Positions 42,822 through 51,837 of a DNA stretch of 64,000 nt are shown here, piece by piece. The stretch is from Streptomyces sp. CCM_MD2014 (GTDB lineage Bacteria > Actinomycetota > Actinomycetes > Streptomycetales > Streptomycetaceae): the NCBI RefSeq assembly GCF_000772045.1, contig NZ_CP009754.1, forward strand, positions 5,518,001 to 5,582,000, read 5' to 3'. Each line of letters begins with the position of its first letter. The stretch's first letter is position 1. Both the position numbers and the translations under genes were made by a program. The notes below the pieces were generated by a model. The model searched no databases and had not been told where the DNA came from. It worked only from the letters and a program-made list of their open reading frames with translations.

Positions 42822-42831
42822 TCAGTGCTTA
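42822..42831. promoter_or_regulatory. MarR-type site: TCAGTGCTTA
   Basis: Fits TNAGNNCTNA, shared with 42922-42931, 42937-42946 (one base off) and the marR promoter at 53663-53672. It lies 149 bp upstream of the MFS start and 140 bp upstream of the ALDH start. Confidence 0.5.
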
Positions 42832-42852
42832 AGTTCTACCGGTAGCCCGCCG

Positions 42853-42870
42853 AGGTTAGGCAAGCCTTAC
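42853..42870. promoter_or_regulatory. Possible iron box (DmdR/IdeR type)
   Basis: AGGTTAGGCAAGCCTTAC has a GTTAGGC/GCCTTAC inverted repeat with 6 of 7 matches and resembles the TTAGGTTAGGCTAACCTAA iron-box consensus on its left half. Iron control would make sense for a cluster with Rieske and extradiol iron enzymes, but the match is partial. Confidence 0.4.
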
Positions 42871-42921
42871 TCTCGACGTCGTCAAAAATTCCCCGGCCAG
42901 GGCCCTTGCGGGAAAATTATT

Positions 42922-42946
42922 TAAGCCCTTAGATTTCTAGCGCTTA
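42922..42946. promoter_or_regulatory. Two spaced MarR-type sites upstream of the catabolic operon
   Basis: TAAGCCCTTA (42922-42931) and CTAGCGCTTA (42937-42946) are 15 bp apart centre to centre, on nearly the same helix face, and sit 26-50 bp upstream of the ALDH start, where a repressor would block transcription. The first matches TNAGNNCTNA fully, the second has C for T at position 1. Confidence 0.6.
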
Positions 42947-42971
42947 GACACGCCCCTTCCCGGAGGTCCCC

Positions 42972-44459
42972 ATGCCGCGCATCCCAGCCGACGAGATCCT
43001 CATCGCGGGGCAGTGGCGGCTTGGCGGCGGTCTGCCGATCCACACCGTCGACCCGGCCGACGGCACCGTCCTCGCCACCGTGCACGCCGCCTCGCCGGAG
43101 GACGTGAATGAGGCCGCGCACGCCGCCGCCGCGGCCGCCGCCGCCCCCGAGTGGCGCGACCTGCGGCCCCACCGCCGGGCCCGCGTCCTGTACCGGATCG
43201 GCGACCTGATCGAGGAACACGCCGACGACCTCGCCGCGCTCCAGACCGCCGACACCGGCAAGACGCTCGCCGAGACCCGCGCGCTCGCCCTGAGCGCCGC
43301 CGGCACCTTCCGGTACACGGCCGCGGCGCTGGAGACCGCCGAGGAGGCGATCACCCCCTCGCGCGGCCCGTACCTGACCATGAGCACCTACGAGGCGATC
43401 GGCGTCGTCGGCGCGATCAACCCGTGGAACTCCCCGATCGCCTCCGACGCGCAGAAGGTCGCCCCGGCGCTGGGCGGCGGCAACGCCGTGCTGCTCAAGC
43501 CCGCCGAGTGGACCCCGCTGGTCTCCCTCGCCTTCGGGCGGCTCGTCCACCGGGTGCTGACCGAGGAGGGGCTGCCGACCGCGCTGCTCGCCGTACTGCC
43601 GGGCAAGGGCCGCGTCGTCGGCGACGCGATCGTCCGGCATCCGCTGGTCGGCCGGATCGGCTTCACCGGCGGCACCGCCACCGGGCGCGCCATCGCCCGC
43701 GCCGCCGCCGACAAGCTCGTCCCCGCCTCGCTCGAACTGGGCGGCAAGTCGCCGACGATCGTGCGCGAGGACGCCGACGTCGAACAGGCCCTGGCCGGCG
43801 TCATGTACGGGATCTTCTCCTCCAGCGGCCAGTCCTGCATCGCGGGCTCGCGGCTGTTCGTGCACCGCTCGCTGTACGACTCCTTCGTCGGCGAACTGGT
43901 GGAACGGGTGCGCGAACTGCGCGTCGGACCCGGCACGGACCCCGGCACCCAGGTCGCGCCGCTCGTGCACCACGCGCACCGCGACGCCGTCGCCGCGGCC
44001 GTCGACCGCGCCCTGGAGGAGGGCGGCCGGGTGCTGTGCGGCGGCGCCGCCCCCGAGGGCGAGCGGTACGCCGGGGGCGCCTACTACCTGCCGACCGTCA
44101 TCGACTCCCTGCCGAACTCCGCCCGCGTCTGCCAGGAGGAGGTCTTCGGCCCGGTCCTGGTCGCCCTGCCCTACGCCGACGAGGACGAACTGGTCGCCCT
44201 GGCCAACGACTCCGTCTACGGCCTCGCCTGCGGCATCTGGACCCGGGACGCGCGCGCCGCCTGGCGGCTCGGGCGGCGCATCGAGGCCGGAACGGTCTGG
44301 ATCAACACGTACAAGCAGTTCTCCATCTCCACCCCCTTCGGCGGGATGAAGGACTCCGGGCTCGGCATCGAGAAGGGCCGCGACCTGATCCGCGCCTACC
44401 AGCGGCAGAAGTCCCTGTACTGGGGCACCGACGCCACGCCCCTGCCCTGGGCCAACTGA
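42972..44459 (+). CDS. Aldehyde dehydrogenase family protein
   Basis: 495 residues from ATG 42972 with GGAGG 6 bases upstream. Catalytic Cys289 (SSGQSCIAGSR) and Glu255 (LELGGKSP) are present, with AINPWNSPIA, the FTGGTATGRA NAD motif and CQEEVFGPV. The best family likeness is to semialdehyde and hydroxymuconic-semialdehyde-type dehydrogenases, so it may oxidise a ring-cleavage aldehyde. First gene of the operon; a stop-to-start gap of only 23 bp separates it from the next. Confidence 0.9.
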   Translation: MPRIPADEILIAGQWRLGGGLPIHTVDPADGTVLATVHAASPEDVNEAAHAAAAAAAAPEWRDLRPHRRARVLYRIGDLIEEHADDLAALQTADTGKTLAETRALALSAAGTFRYTAAALETAEEAITPSRGPYLTMSTYEAIGVVGAINPWNSPIASDAQKVAPALGGGNAVLLKPAEWTPLVSLAFGRLVHRVLTEEGLPTALLAVLPGKGRVVGDAIVRHPLVGRIGFTGGTATGRAIARAAADKLVPASLELGGKSPTIVREDADVEQALAGVMYGIFSSSGQSCIAGSRLFVHRSLYDSFVGELVERVRELRVGPGTDPGTQVAPLVHHAHRDAVAAAVDRALEEGGRVLCGGAAPEGERYAGGAYYLPTVIDSLPNSARVCQEEVFGPVLVALPYADEDELVALANDSVYGLACGIWTRDARAAWRLGRRIEAGTVWINTYKQFSISTPFGGMKDSGLGIEKGRDLIRAYQRQKSLYWGTDATPLPWAN

Positions 44460-44482
44460 CCCACCCCGAGGGAGATCCCGCC

Positions 44483-45478
44483 ATGAACCAGCCCCCGATG
44501 CCCCCGATCGGCCGCCTGCGCGCCCTGCGCTCGGTCGAGCTGCTCACCCCGAACTTCGCCGACGCCGTGGACTTCTACGAGGAGGTCTGGGGCCTGGAGG
44601 TCGTCGAGGCCGAACACAGCGCCAGCTGGCTGCGCGGCACCGGCGAGGAACACCACGCCCTCAGGCTGACCCGCTCCGACACGATCGGCCTCGGCCGGCT
44701 CGTCTTCGCCCTCGGCACCCCGGCCGAGGTGGACGAGGCCGCGCGGCGGCTGCGGGCGCGCGGCATCGCCCTCGTCACCGAACCCGGCCCCCTCGACCAG
44801 GTCGGCGGCGGCTACGGGCTGCGCTTTTACGACCTCGACGGACGGCTGATCGAACTCTCCGCCGACACCTGGGCGGTCACCGCACGCGGCCGGGACACGC
44901 CCCTGCCGGTCGGCGTCACCCACGCCGTCCTCAACACCCCCGACATCGACGCCTCCGTCGCCTTCTACCAGGACGTGCTCGGCATGCGCGTCTCGGACTG
45001 GTCCGAGCACCAGATGGCGTTCCTGCGCTGCGGCACCGACCACCACTGCGTCGCCTTCAACCAGGCGCCGTGGGTCTCCCTGAACCACGTCGCCTACGAG
45101 ATGACGTCGCTGGACCACTTCATGCGCGGCCTCGGCCGGCTCCGGCACCACGGCATCACCCCCGAGTGGGGCCCCGGCCGGCACGGGCCCGGCAACAACA
45201 CCTTCTCCTACTTCACCGACCCCACCGGCCTGGTGTGCGAGTACACCACCGAGGTCGCGCAGATCGTCGAGGACACCTGGATCTGCAAGGTGTGGCGGCG
45301 CACCCCCGAGCTGTCCGACCTGTGGGGCACCGCCGGCCCGCCCTCGGCGCGGATCCGCGCCCACATGGCAGGCACCCCCGACGGCAGCCCGGTCACCGAA
45401 CCCGTCACCCCGCCCGTGGACGCCCCGGCGGACGCCCCCGCCCGTACGAGCACCGGCACCGAAGGAGCAGCGGCATGA
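44483..45478 (+). CDS. Extradiol ring-cleavage dioxygenase-like VOC protein
   Basis: 331 residues, two VOC modules as in 2,3-dihydroxybiphenyl/catechol 2,3-dioxygenases. The C-terminal module holds all three Fe(II) ligands by pattern: His147 (GVTHAVLN), His202 (SLNHVAYEM) and Glu253 (LVCEYTTEV). A C-terminal Pro/Thr/Ala-rich tail is extra. It should cleave a catechol-like ring next to the diol. ATG 44483 has GAGGGAG upstream, and its stop overlaps the next start by 4 bases. An aromatic intermediate in the pathway is therefore likely. Confidence 0.85.
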   Translation: MNQPPMPPIGRLRALRSVELLTPNFADAVDFYEEVWGLEVVEAEHSASWLRGTGEEHHALRLTRSDTIGLGRLVFALGTPAEVDEAARRLRARGIALVTEPGPLDQVGGGYGLRFYDLDGRLIELSADTWAVTARGRDTPLPVGVTHAVLNTPDIDASVAFYQDVLGMRVSDWSEHQMAFLRCGTDHHCVAFNQAPWVSLNHVAYEMTSLDHFMRGLGRLRHHGITPEWGPGRHGPGNNTFSYFTDPTGLVCEYTTEVAQIVEDTWICKVWRRTPELSDLWGTAGPPSARIRAHMAGTPDGSPVTEPVTPPVDAPADAPARTSTGTEGAAA

Positions 45479-46275
45479 ACGGCGGCACACGCAAGGTCGG
45501 CCTCATCGGCTGGGGCGCCATCGGCCGTACCGTCGGCGGCGCCCTCGCCGCCGGCGAGGTGCCCGGCGCCGAACTCACCGGCATCGTCGACAACCGCCCC
45601 CTCGGCGACGCCGTTCCCGCGCCGCAGCTCACGGTGGAGCAGGCCCTCGCCGCCTGCGACCTGATCGTCGAGGCCGCGGGACAGGGCGTCGTACGGGAAT
45701 GGGGCGAGACGGTCCTCGCCTCCGGCACCGACCTGCTCGTGGCCTCCACCGGAGCGCTCACCGACGAGGAGCTGGCCAAGAAGCTCCTCGCGGCCGGGCC
45801 CGGCCGGGTCTACTTCACCGGCGGGGCGGTCGGCGGACTCGACCTGCTCCAGGCCGTACGAGCCATGGGGCCGCTCGGCGAGGTCACGCTGACCACCACC
45901 AAGCTGCCGTCCACCCTCGAACAGCCCTGGATGGACGAGGAGACCCTCGCCCGGCTGCGGTCCGCGACCGCGCCGGTGGAGGTCATGACCGGCACCGCAC
46001 GCGACGTACCGGTCAAGTTCCCCAAGTCCACGAACGTCGCCGCCTCCGTCGCCCTCGCGGTCGGGGACCTCGACGCCGTACGGGTACGGGTCGTGGCCGA
46101 CCCCACCGCCTCCCACACCTGCCACGTCGTCGAGGCGAGCGGACCGCAGGGCTCGTACCGCTTCGAGGTGCGGCACGTCCCCGACCCGGGCAACCCGGCC
46201 ACCAGCCAGGTCGTCCCGTACGCCGTACTGCGCTCGCTCGCGGCCCTCGCCGGACGCCGGGGGCAGATCCTGTGA
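45475..46275 (+). CDS. Aspartate dehydrogenase (NadX)-like protein
   Basis: 266 residues from ATG 45475, with AAGGAG upstream and a 4-base overlap with the dioxygenase stop. A Rossmann N-terminus (KVGLIGWGAIGRTVGGALAAGE) and the C-terminal domain with VPVKFPKSTNVAASVALAVGDLDAVRV and a Cys/His stretch (SHTCHVVEASG) match L-aspartate dehydrogenases. A role in NAD synthesis is unlikely here because no nadAC genes lie nearby. The location suggests deamination or reduction of an amino- or imino-acid intermediate of the pathway. Confidence 0.8.
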   Translation: MNGGTRKVGLIGWGAIGRTVGGALAAGEVPGAELTGIVDNRPLGDAVPAPQLTVEQALAACDLIVEAAGQGVVREWGETVLASGTDLLVASTGALTDEELAKKLLAAGPGRVYFTGGAVGGLDLLQAVRAMGPLGEVTLTTTKLPSTLEQPWMDEETLARLRSATAPVEVMTGTARDVPVKFPKSTNVAASVALAVGDLDAVRVRVVADPTASHTCHVVEASGPQGSYRFEVRHVPDPGNPATSQVVPYAVLRSLAALAGRRGQIL

Positions 46276-47084
46276 CCGCCCACGACCTCGCCGGGCTGCA
46301 CCTGGCGGAGACCGGCGACGCCGGGCCGCTGGTGCTGTGCCTGCACGGCATCGGCTCCTCGTCCGCCGCCTTCGCGCCCCAGACCGGGGCCCTCGCCGCC
46401 GCCGGTCACCGGGTCGTCGCCTGGGACGCCCCCGGATACGGCAGGTCCGCCGACCCGGACGGCGACCTCACCCTCGACGACTACGCCGACACCGCGGCCG
46501 CCGTCATCCGCGCCCGCGCCGCCGACGCCCACGTCGTCGGCGTCTCCTGGGGCGGCGTGATCGCACTGCGGCTCGCCACCCGGCACCCGGAACTCGTCGC
46601 CTCCCTCACCGTCGCCGACTCCACCCCCGGATCCGGCACCAGCCCCGAGAAGGCCGCCGCCATGCGCGCCCGCGTCCCGGAGCTGGAGCGCCTCGGCCCG
46701 CGCGCCTTCGCCGAGGAACGCGGCCCCCGGCTGCTGTCGCCGGACGCGCCGCCCGAACTGGTGCGCCGGGTCGTCGACACCATGGCCGACTCGATCCGCA
46801 CGCCCGGCTACCGGCAGGCGGCCGAGTCGATGGCCGCCACCGACCTGCGCGGCGAACTCGCCGACGTCATCGCGCCCACCCTCGTCCTGTGCGGGGACCA
46901 GGACCGGATCACCGGCCCCGACGCCTCACAGGTCCTGGCCGGCGGTCTGCACCGGACCGCCTACGTGATCGTCAAGGACGCCGGTCACCTGGCCAACCAG
47001 GAGCGGCCCGAGCACTTCAACGCCTGGCTGCTCTCCCACCTCCACATCGTCACCGACACCCGCAACCACCTCCAGAAGGGCTGA
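46272..47084 (+). CDS. Alpha/beta hydrolase
   Basis: 270 residues from GTG 46272 (4-base GTGA overlap with the preceding stop). The oxyanion HGIGSSSAAF, the nucleophile elbow GVSWGG (Ser), a catalytic Asp in LCGDQDRITGP and the final His in KDAGHLANQERPEHF are all present. Its likeness to meta-cleavage product hydrolases and 3-oxoadipate enol-lactonases fits a step after ring opening. The family covers many ester and C-C hydrolyses, so the exact reaction is open. Confidence 0.88.
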   Translation: MTAHDLAGLHLAETGDAGPLVLCLHGIGSSSAAFAPQTGALAAAGHRVVAWDAPGYGRSADPDGDLTLDDYADTAAAVIRARAADAHVVGVSWGGVIALRLATRHPELVASLTVADSTPGSGTSPEKAAAMRARVPELERLGPRAFAEERGPRLLSPDAPPELVRRVVDTMADSIRTPGYRQAAESMAATDLRGELADVIAPTLVLCGDQDRITGPDASQVLAGGLHRTAYVIVKDAGHLANQERPEHFNAWLLSHLHIVTDTRNHLQKG

Positions 47085-47089
47085 TCACC

Positions 47090-47611
47090 ATGCCGCTGAC
47101 CACCGACGAGTACGACAACGGCTCGGACCTCGCCAAGTACACCGACTCCCTGATCGCCACCAAGGCCTCCCGCGAGCCGGACTGGGGCACGCTGTCCTTC
47201 CAGGAGAAGGCGGGCCCGCAGTACAAGCGGGCGCAGATCCGCTACGTCGGTTCCGGCGCCACCGGCAACCACGAGGACGACGGCCGGATCCTGCCCTCGG
47301 GCGGCTTCACCTTCTCCAACATGCTGCTGCCGCCCGGCGCCGAGGGCCCCGCCCACACCCACCACGACGTCGAGGAGGCCTTCTTCGTCCTGGAGGGCCG
47401 GGTCCGCGTCGGCATCCACCGCGGCCCCGACGAGACCGAGTACCGCACCCTCGGCTACCGCGACATGATCGTGGTCCCGGCCGGGGTGACCCGCTCGCTG
47501 AAGAACGAGGGCGACACCGACGCGCTGTTCTGCGTCATCATCGGCACCCGGAAGCCGCAGGTGCCGACCTACCCCGAGTACTCCCCGCTGTACGGCGTCA
47601 CCCGTGACTGA
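47090..47611 (+). CDS. Cupin domain protein
   Basis: 173 residues from ATG 47090. A single cupin with the metal site HTHHDVEEAFFVLEGRVRVGIH and the second motif YRDMIVVPAGVTRSLKN. Cupins of this size bind Fe2+ or Mn2+ and can be dioxygenases, isomerases or plain binding proteins. Its end overlaps the next gene by 8 bases. It could act on a ring or enol intermediate, but no reaction is assigned. Confidence 0.85.
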   Translation: MPLTTDEYDNGSDLAKYTDSLIATKASREPDWGTLSFQEKAGPQYKRAQIRYVGSGATGNHEDDGRILPSGGFTFSNMLLPPGAEGPAHTHHDVEEAFFVLEGRVRVGIHRGPDETEYRTLGYRDMIVVPAGVTRSLKNEGDTDALFCVIIGTRKPQVPTYPEYSPLYGVTRD

Positions 47612-48371
47612 CCCGGCGGGCGCACGCCCCACCGTCGTCGTGACCGGCGCCGGCCGTGGCCTGGGGGAGGCCATGGCCCGCCGGGCGGCGGCCGACGGGT
47701 ACCGCGTCGTCGTCGCCGAGCTCAACGAGGAGTGGGGCGCCCGTACGACGGCGGCGATCCGGGCGGCGGGCGGCGCGGCCGACTTCGTCGCGCTGGACGT
47801 CGCCGACCCCGCCTCCGTCGAGGCGCTGGCCGCCCGCGTCGCGCCCGGCGGACCCGCGTACGGCGGCCCCGTGTACGGCCTGGTCAACAACGCGGCGCTG
47901 GCCAACGGCGTCGGCGGCCGGGAGTTCCAGGACCTCGACGTCGAGACCTGGGACCGGCTGATGACCGTCAACGCCCGCGGCCCCTGGCTCGTCGCCAAGC
48001 ACCTGCTGCCCCTGATGTCCGGCCCCGGACGCATCGTCAACATCGCCTCCGACGCCGCCCTCTACGGCTCCCCGCGCCTCGCCCACTACATCGCCTCCAA
48101 GGGCGCGGTCCTGGCCCTGACCCGGGCGATGGCCCGCGAACTGGGCGAGCGGGGCATCACCGTCAACGCGGTGGCGCCCGGCCTGACGGAGGTCGAGGCG
48201 ACCGAGACGGTACCGGCCGAGCGGCACGCGCTGTACGCGGCGAACCGCGCGATCCCCCGGCCGCAGCAGCCCGACGACCTGGTGGGGCTCGTCTCCTTCC
48301 TGCTCGGCGAGGAGTCCCGCTACCTCACCGGACAGGTGGTCGCCGTCAACGGCGGCTTCACCATGCACTGA
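47604..48371 (+). CDS. Short-chain dehydrogenase/reductase (SDR)
   Basis: 255 residues from GTG 47604. Cofactor motif TGAGRGLG, NNAA segment, Ser in NIASDAALYGSP, and the catalytic YIASK are present. The ending YLTGQVVAVNGGFTMH is that of the FabG-type classical SDRs. It should oxidise or reduce a hydroxyl/keto group with NAD(P)H. A second SDR 46 bp downstream lacks these residues. Confidence 0.92.
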   Translation: MTDPAGARPTVVVTGAGRGLGEAMARRAAADGYRVVVAELNEEWGARTTAAIRAAGGAADFVALDVADPASVEALAARVAPGGPAYGGPVYGLVNNAALANGVGGREFQDLDVETWDRLMTVNARGPWLVAKHLLPLMSGPGRIVNIASDAALYGSPRLAHYIASKGAVLALTRAMARELGERGITVNAVAPGLTEVEATETVPAERHALYAANRAIPRPQQPDDLVGLVSFLLGEESRYLTGQVVAVNGGFTMH

Positions 48372-48417
48372 ATCCCGCTCCCCGCCCCCTCCACACCCCC
48401 GTTCGCAAGGAGTACCC

Positions 48418-49209
48418 ATGGACCTCGGCCTCGCCGACCGCACCGTCCTGGTCACCGGCGGCAGCTCCGGCGTCGGCCTGGCCACGGTCCGCGCCCTGCT
48501 CGACGAAGGCGCCCGCGTCGCCACCTGCGGCCGCGACGCCGACCGGCTCGCCAAGGCCGCCGCCGGTCTCGGCGCCGGCCGGGACCGCCTGTACACGGGC
48601 GTCTGCGACGTCCGGGACGCCGACGCCGTACGGGACTTCACCGAGCGCGCCGCCGACCGCCTCGGCGGACGGCTCGACGGGCTCGTCAACAACGCGGGCC
48701 AGTCGCGGATGAAGACCCTCGACGAGACGACCGGGGACGACTGGCGCGACGAGCTGGAGCTGAAGTTCGCGGGCGTGCTCCATCCCCTGGCCGCCGCCCG
48801 CGGCCGGCTCCGCGCCTCCGACGCCGCCGCGATCGTCAACGTCAACGCCGTCCTCGCCAAGCAGCCGGAGACCCGGCTGATCACCACCAGCGCCGCCCGC
48901 GCCGGCATCCTCAACCTCTCCGCCTCGCTGGCCCGCGAACTCGCCCCCGAGGGCATCCGCGTCAACTCCGTCTGCCTCGGCCTGGTCGACACCGGCCAGT
49001 GGACGCGCCGCCACGCCGCCGCCGACAGCGGGCTCACCTACGAGGAGTGGCAGGCGGAGATCGCCGCCGACCGGGGCATCGCGCTGGGGCGCCTCGGCCG
49101 TGCCGAGGAGGTCGCCTACGCGATCGTCTCGCTGCTCTCGCCGCGCGCCTCCTACATCACCGGAACCAGCATCGACGTCTGCGGCGGAGTCGGCCGCGGC
49201 ATCCTCTGA
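48418..49209 (+). CDS. SDR-fold protein lacking the catalytic Tyr-x-x-x-Lys
   Basis: 263 residues from ATG 48418 (AAGGAG upstream). The NAD(P) motif TGGSSGVG and NNAGQS are kept. Where classical SDRs have a YxxxK pair this protein reads LITTSAARAGIL, so both the Tyr and the Lys are replaced (by Thr/Ser and Arg). The usual preceding Ser region is NVNAVLAKQPE. It may bind cofactor without classical chemistry, use other residues, or serve as a partner of the first SDR. The C-terminus YITGTSIDVCGGVGRGIL is otherwise normal. Confidence 0.85.
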   Translation: MDLGLADRTVLVTGGSSGVGLATVRALLDEGARVATCGRDADRLAKAAAGLGAGRDRLYTGVCDVRDADAVRDFTERAADRLGGRLDGLVNNAGQSRMKTLDETTGDDWRDELELKFAGVLHPLAAARGRLRASDAAAIVNVNAVLAKQPETRLITTSAARAGILNLSASLARELAPEGIRVNSVCLGLVDTGQWTRRHAAADSGLTYEEWQAEIAADRGIALGRLGRAEEVAYAIVSLLSPRASYITGTSIDVCGGVGRGIL

Positions 49210-49218
49210 GGAGTTCGC

Positions 49219-50850
49219 ATGCGTTACGACCACGGTGGCGGACTCCTGACCGCCCATCTCAAGTCCCTCGGCGTCGACACCGTCTTCGGCATCGTCTCCG
49301 TGCACAACCTGCCGCTGGTGGAGGCCGTCGAGGCCGACCCGGAGCTGCGGTTCGTGCCGGTGCGGCACGAGGCGAGCGCCGTCAACGCCGCCGACGCGTA
49401 CGGCCGGGCCCGCGGCTCGATCGGCTGCGCGCTCACCTCCACCGGCACCGGCGCGGGCAACGCGGCGGGCTCCCTGATCGAGGCGCTGTCCTCCGGGACG
49501 GCGGTGCTGCACATCACCGGCCAGGTGGAGTCCGCGTACCTCGGCAGCGGGCGCGGCTTCATCCACGAGACCAAGGACCAGCTCGGCATGCTCGCCGCGG
49601 TGTCCGCGTACGCCGCCACCGTCACCTCCGCCCGCGACGCCGGCCGCGTCCTGCGCGAGGCGTCCGCCGCCGCGCTCGCCGTGCCGGGCGGTCCGGCGAG
49701 CGTGGAGTGGCCGATCGACCTCCAGTACGCCGTCCAGGAGGACGACGGCGAGACCGCGCCCCTCGCCGGACCCCCGGTGCCGGACCCGTCCGAGCTGGCG
49801 GCGGCACGCGAGCTGCTGGCCTCCGCCCGACGCCCGCTGATCTGGGCCGGGGGCGGCGCGAGCACCGCCCGCGAGCACCTGCTCGCCCTGCTGGAGGCGA
49901 CCGGCGCGGGCCTGCTCACCTCCAACTCCGGTCGCGGCGCCGTACCCGAGGACCACGACCAGGTCGTCGGCAACTTCGCCACCACGCCCGCCGGACGCGC
50001 GCTCCTGGCCGACGCGGACGTGCTTGTCACCGTCGGCACCCACTTCCGCTCCAACGAGACCGCCGACTACGGGCTCCGCCTCCCCGAGGCGCACATCCAG
50101 ATCGACGCCGACGCCGCCGCCCTCGGCCGGGTGTACCCCGCACGGCACGGTCTGCACGGCGACGCGCGGGCCGTCCTGCCGTCGCTCACCGGGGCCGCCG
50201 TACGGGCCGACGCGCACTGGACGGACCGGGTCCGCCGGGTGCGCGACGAGGTGCGGGCCGCCCTGCACGACGGCATCGGCCCGCAGGCCGCGATCTGCGA
50301 CGCCCTCGCCGCCGCCCTGCCGCGCGGCAGCGTCGTCGCCCGGGACGTGACCATCCCGTCCTCCTCCTGGGGCAACCGCCTGCTGCCGGTCCACGACCCG
50401 CGCGCCAACGTCTTCCCGCGCGGCGGCGGCATCGGCCAGGGCCTCGCCATGGGCATCGGCGCCGCCCTCGCCCGGCCCGACGAGCCCACGGTCGTCATCG
50501 CGGGCGACGGCGGCCTCGCCGTGCACCTGGGCGAACTGCTCACCCTCGCCCAGGAGCGGCCCCGCCTCACCCTGATCGTCTTCAACGACGGCGGCTACGG
50601 CGTACTGCGCAACATGCAGGCCACCTACACCGAACGCCGCTCCGGAGTCGACCTGTTCACCCCCGACTTCGCCGGGCTCGCCGCCGCCTGCTCCCTCCCG
50701 TACGCACGCATCGGCGACGCGAGCGAGGCCGCCAAGGTGATCGACGCCGCCGTCGCCTCCGACGGGCCGACCCTCGTCGAGGTCGACCTGGCCGCGCTCG
50801 GCCCGATGAAGAACCCGTTCACCCCGCCCGTCAAGATCCCCGCCCGGTAG
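49219..50850 (+). CDS. Thiamine pyrophosphate-dependent enzyme (acetolactate synthase / benzoylformate decarboxylase type)
   Basis: 543 residues from ATG 49219 with GAGGAG upstream. The N-terminal pyrimidine domain has VFGIVSVHN and the catalytic Glu51 (VRHEASAV). The C-terminal TPP motif is AGDGGLAVHLGELLTLAQERPRLTLIVFNDGGYG. Such enzymes decarboxylate or split/join C-C bonds at 2-oxo acids. It may cleave a cyclic or linear diketone intermediate. It sits between the SDR pair and the oxygenase electron-transfer genes. Confidence 0.9.
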   Translation: MRYDHGGGLLTAHLKSLGVDTVFGIVSVHNLPLVEAVEADPELRFVPVRHEASAVNAADAYGRARGSIGCALTSTGTGAGNAAGSLIEALSSGTAVLHITGQVESAYLGSGRGFIHETKDQLGMLAAVSAYAATVTSARDAGRVLREASAAALAVPGGPASVEWPIDLQYAVQEDDGETAPLAGPPVPDPSELAAARELLASARRPLIWAGGGASTAREHLLALLEATGAGLLTSNSGRGAVPEDHDQVVGNFATTPAGRALLADADVLVTVGTHFRSNETADYGLRLPEAHIQIDADAAALGRVYPARHGLHGDARAVLPSLTGAAVRADAHWTDRVRRVRDEVRAALHDGIGPQAAICDALAAALPRGSVVARDVTIPSSSWGNRLLPVHDPRANVFPRGGGIGQGLAMGIGAALARPDEPTVVIAGDGGLAVHLGELLTLAQERPRLTLIVFNDGGYGVLRNMQATYTERRSGVDLFTPDFAGLAAACSLPYARIGDASEAAKVIDAAVASDGPTLVEVDLAALGPMKNPFTPPVKIPAR

Positions 50851-50864
50851 GGAGGCCCGCCGAC

Positions 50865-51809
50865 ATGAGCACCACCGAAGAGCAGGAACTGGACCTCCTC
50901 GTCCACCGCACGACCTGGGAGGCGCAGGGCGTCCTCTCCGTCGAGCTGGTCCACCCGGACGGCAAGCCGCTGCCCGCCTGGACACCCGGCGCCCACCTCG
51001 ACCTGCACGTGGGCGGTCACGTCCGCCAGTACAGCCTGTGCGGTGACCCCGAGGACGCCGGGAGGTACCGGCTCGGCATCCTCGACGAGCCCGCCTCGCG
51101 CGGCGGTTCGCGCCATGTGCACACCAGGCTGCGGCCCGGCCAGACTGTGCGGGTGGCCGGGCCGCGCAACCACTTCGCCCTCGAACCCGCCGCCTCCTAC
51201 GTCTTCGTCGCCGGCGGCATCGGCATCACCCCGATCCTCGCCATGGCCCGCCGGGCCGAGCGGGACGGCATCCCCTACCGGCTGGTCCACGGCGGCCGGA
51301 CCCGCGCCTCGATGGCCTTCGGCGGCGAACTCGCGGCGCTCGGCGGCGAGGTGACCCTCGTACCGCAGGACGAGCAGGGGCACATCGACGTGGCCGGCAT
51401 CCTCGCGGACCTCCCGGCGGACGCGCTCGTGTACTGCTGCGGACCCGAGCCCCTGCTCAAGGCCGTCGAGGAGGCGGCGCCCGAGGGACGGCTGCGCACC
51501 GAGCGGTTCGCCGCGCCCGCCGTGACCCGCGAGGGCGACGACGGCGCCTTCGACGTCGAGTGCCGGGCGTCGGGCGTGACCCTGCGCGTGGAAGGCGGCA
51601 CCTCGATCCTGGAGGCCGCCGAGAACGCCGGACTGGCCGTCACCTCCTCCTGCCGGGACGGCATCTGCGGCTCCTGCGAGACCCGCGTCCTCGCCGGCAC
51701 CCCCGACCACCGCGACTTCCTGCTCAGCGACGCCGAACGCGCCGCGGGCGAGACGATGATGATCTGCGTCTCGCGCTGCGCCTCGGACCGCCTCGTCCTG
51801 AACCTCTGA
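50865..51809 (+). CDS. PDR/VanB family oxygenase reductase (FMN/NAD/2Fe-2S)
   Basis: 314 residues from ATG 50865 (GGGAGG upstream). The N-terminal flavin domain has PGAHLDLHVGGHVRQYSLCGDP, the NAD domain FVAGGIGITPILAMARRAE and YCCGPEPLLKAVEEA, and the C-terminal plant-type ferredoxin domain SSCRDGICGSCETRVLAG with a last Cys near CVSRC. This is the one-component reductase of class IA Rieske oxygenases (VanB, PobB). It should pass electrons from NADH to the Rieske oxygenase two genes downstream. Confidence 0.93.
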   Translation: MSTTEEQELDLLVHRTTWEAQGVLSVELVHPDGKPLPAWTPGAHLDLHVGGHVRQYSLCGDPEDAGRYRLGILDEPASRGGSRHVHTRLRPGQTVRVAGPRNHFALEPAASYVFVAGGIGITPILAMARRAERDGIPYRLVHGGRTRASMAFGGELAALGGEVTLVPQDEQGHIDVAGILADLPADALVYCCGPEPLLKAVEEAAPEGRLRTERFAAPAVTREGDDGAFDVECRASGVTLRVEGGTSILEAAENAGLAVTSSCRDGICGSCETRVLAGTPDHRDFLLSDAERAAGETMMICVSRCASDRLVLNL

Positions 51810-51837
51810 CCGCCTCACGCCTGCGATGGAGAACGCC

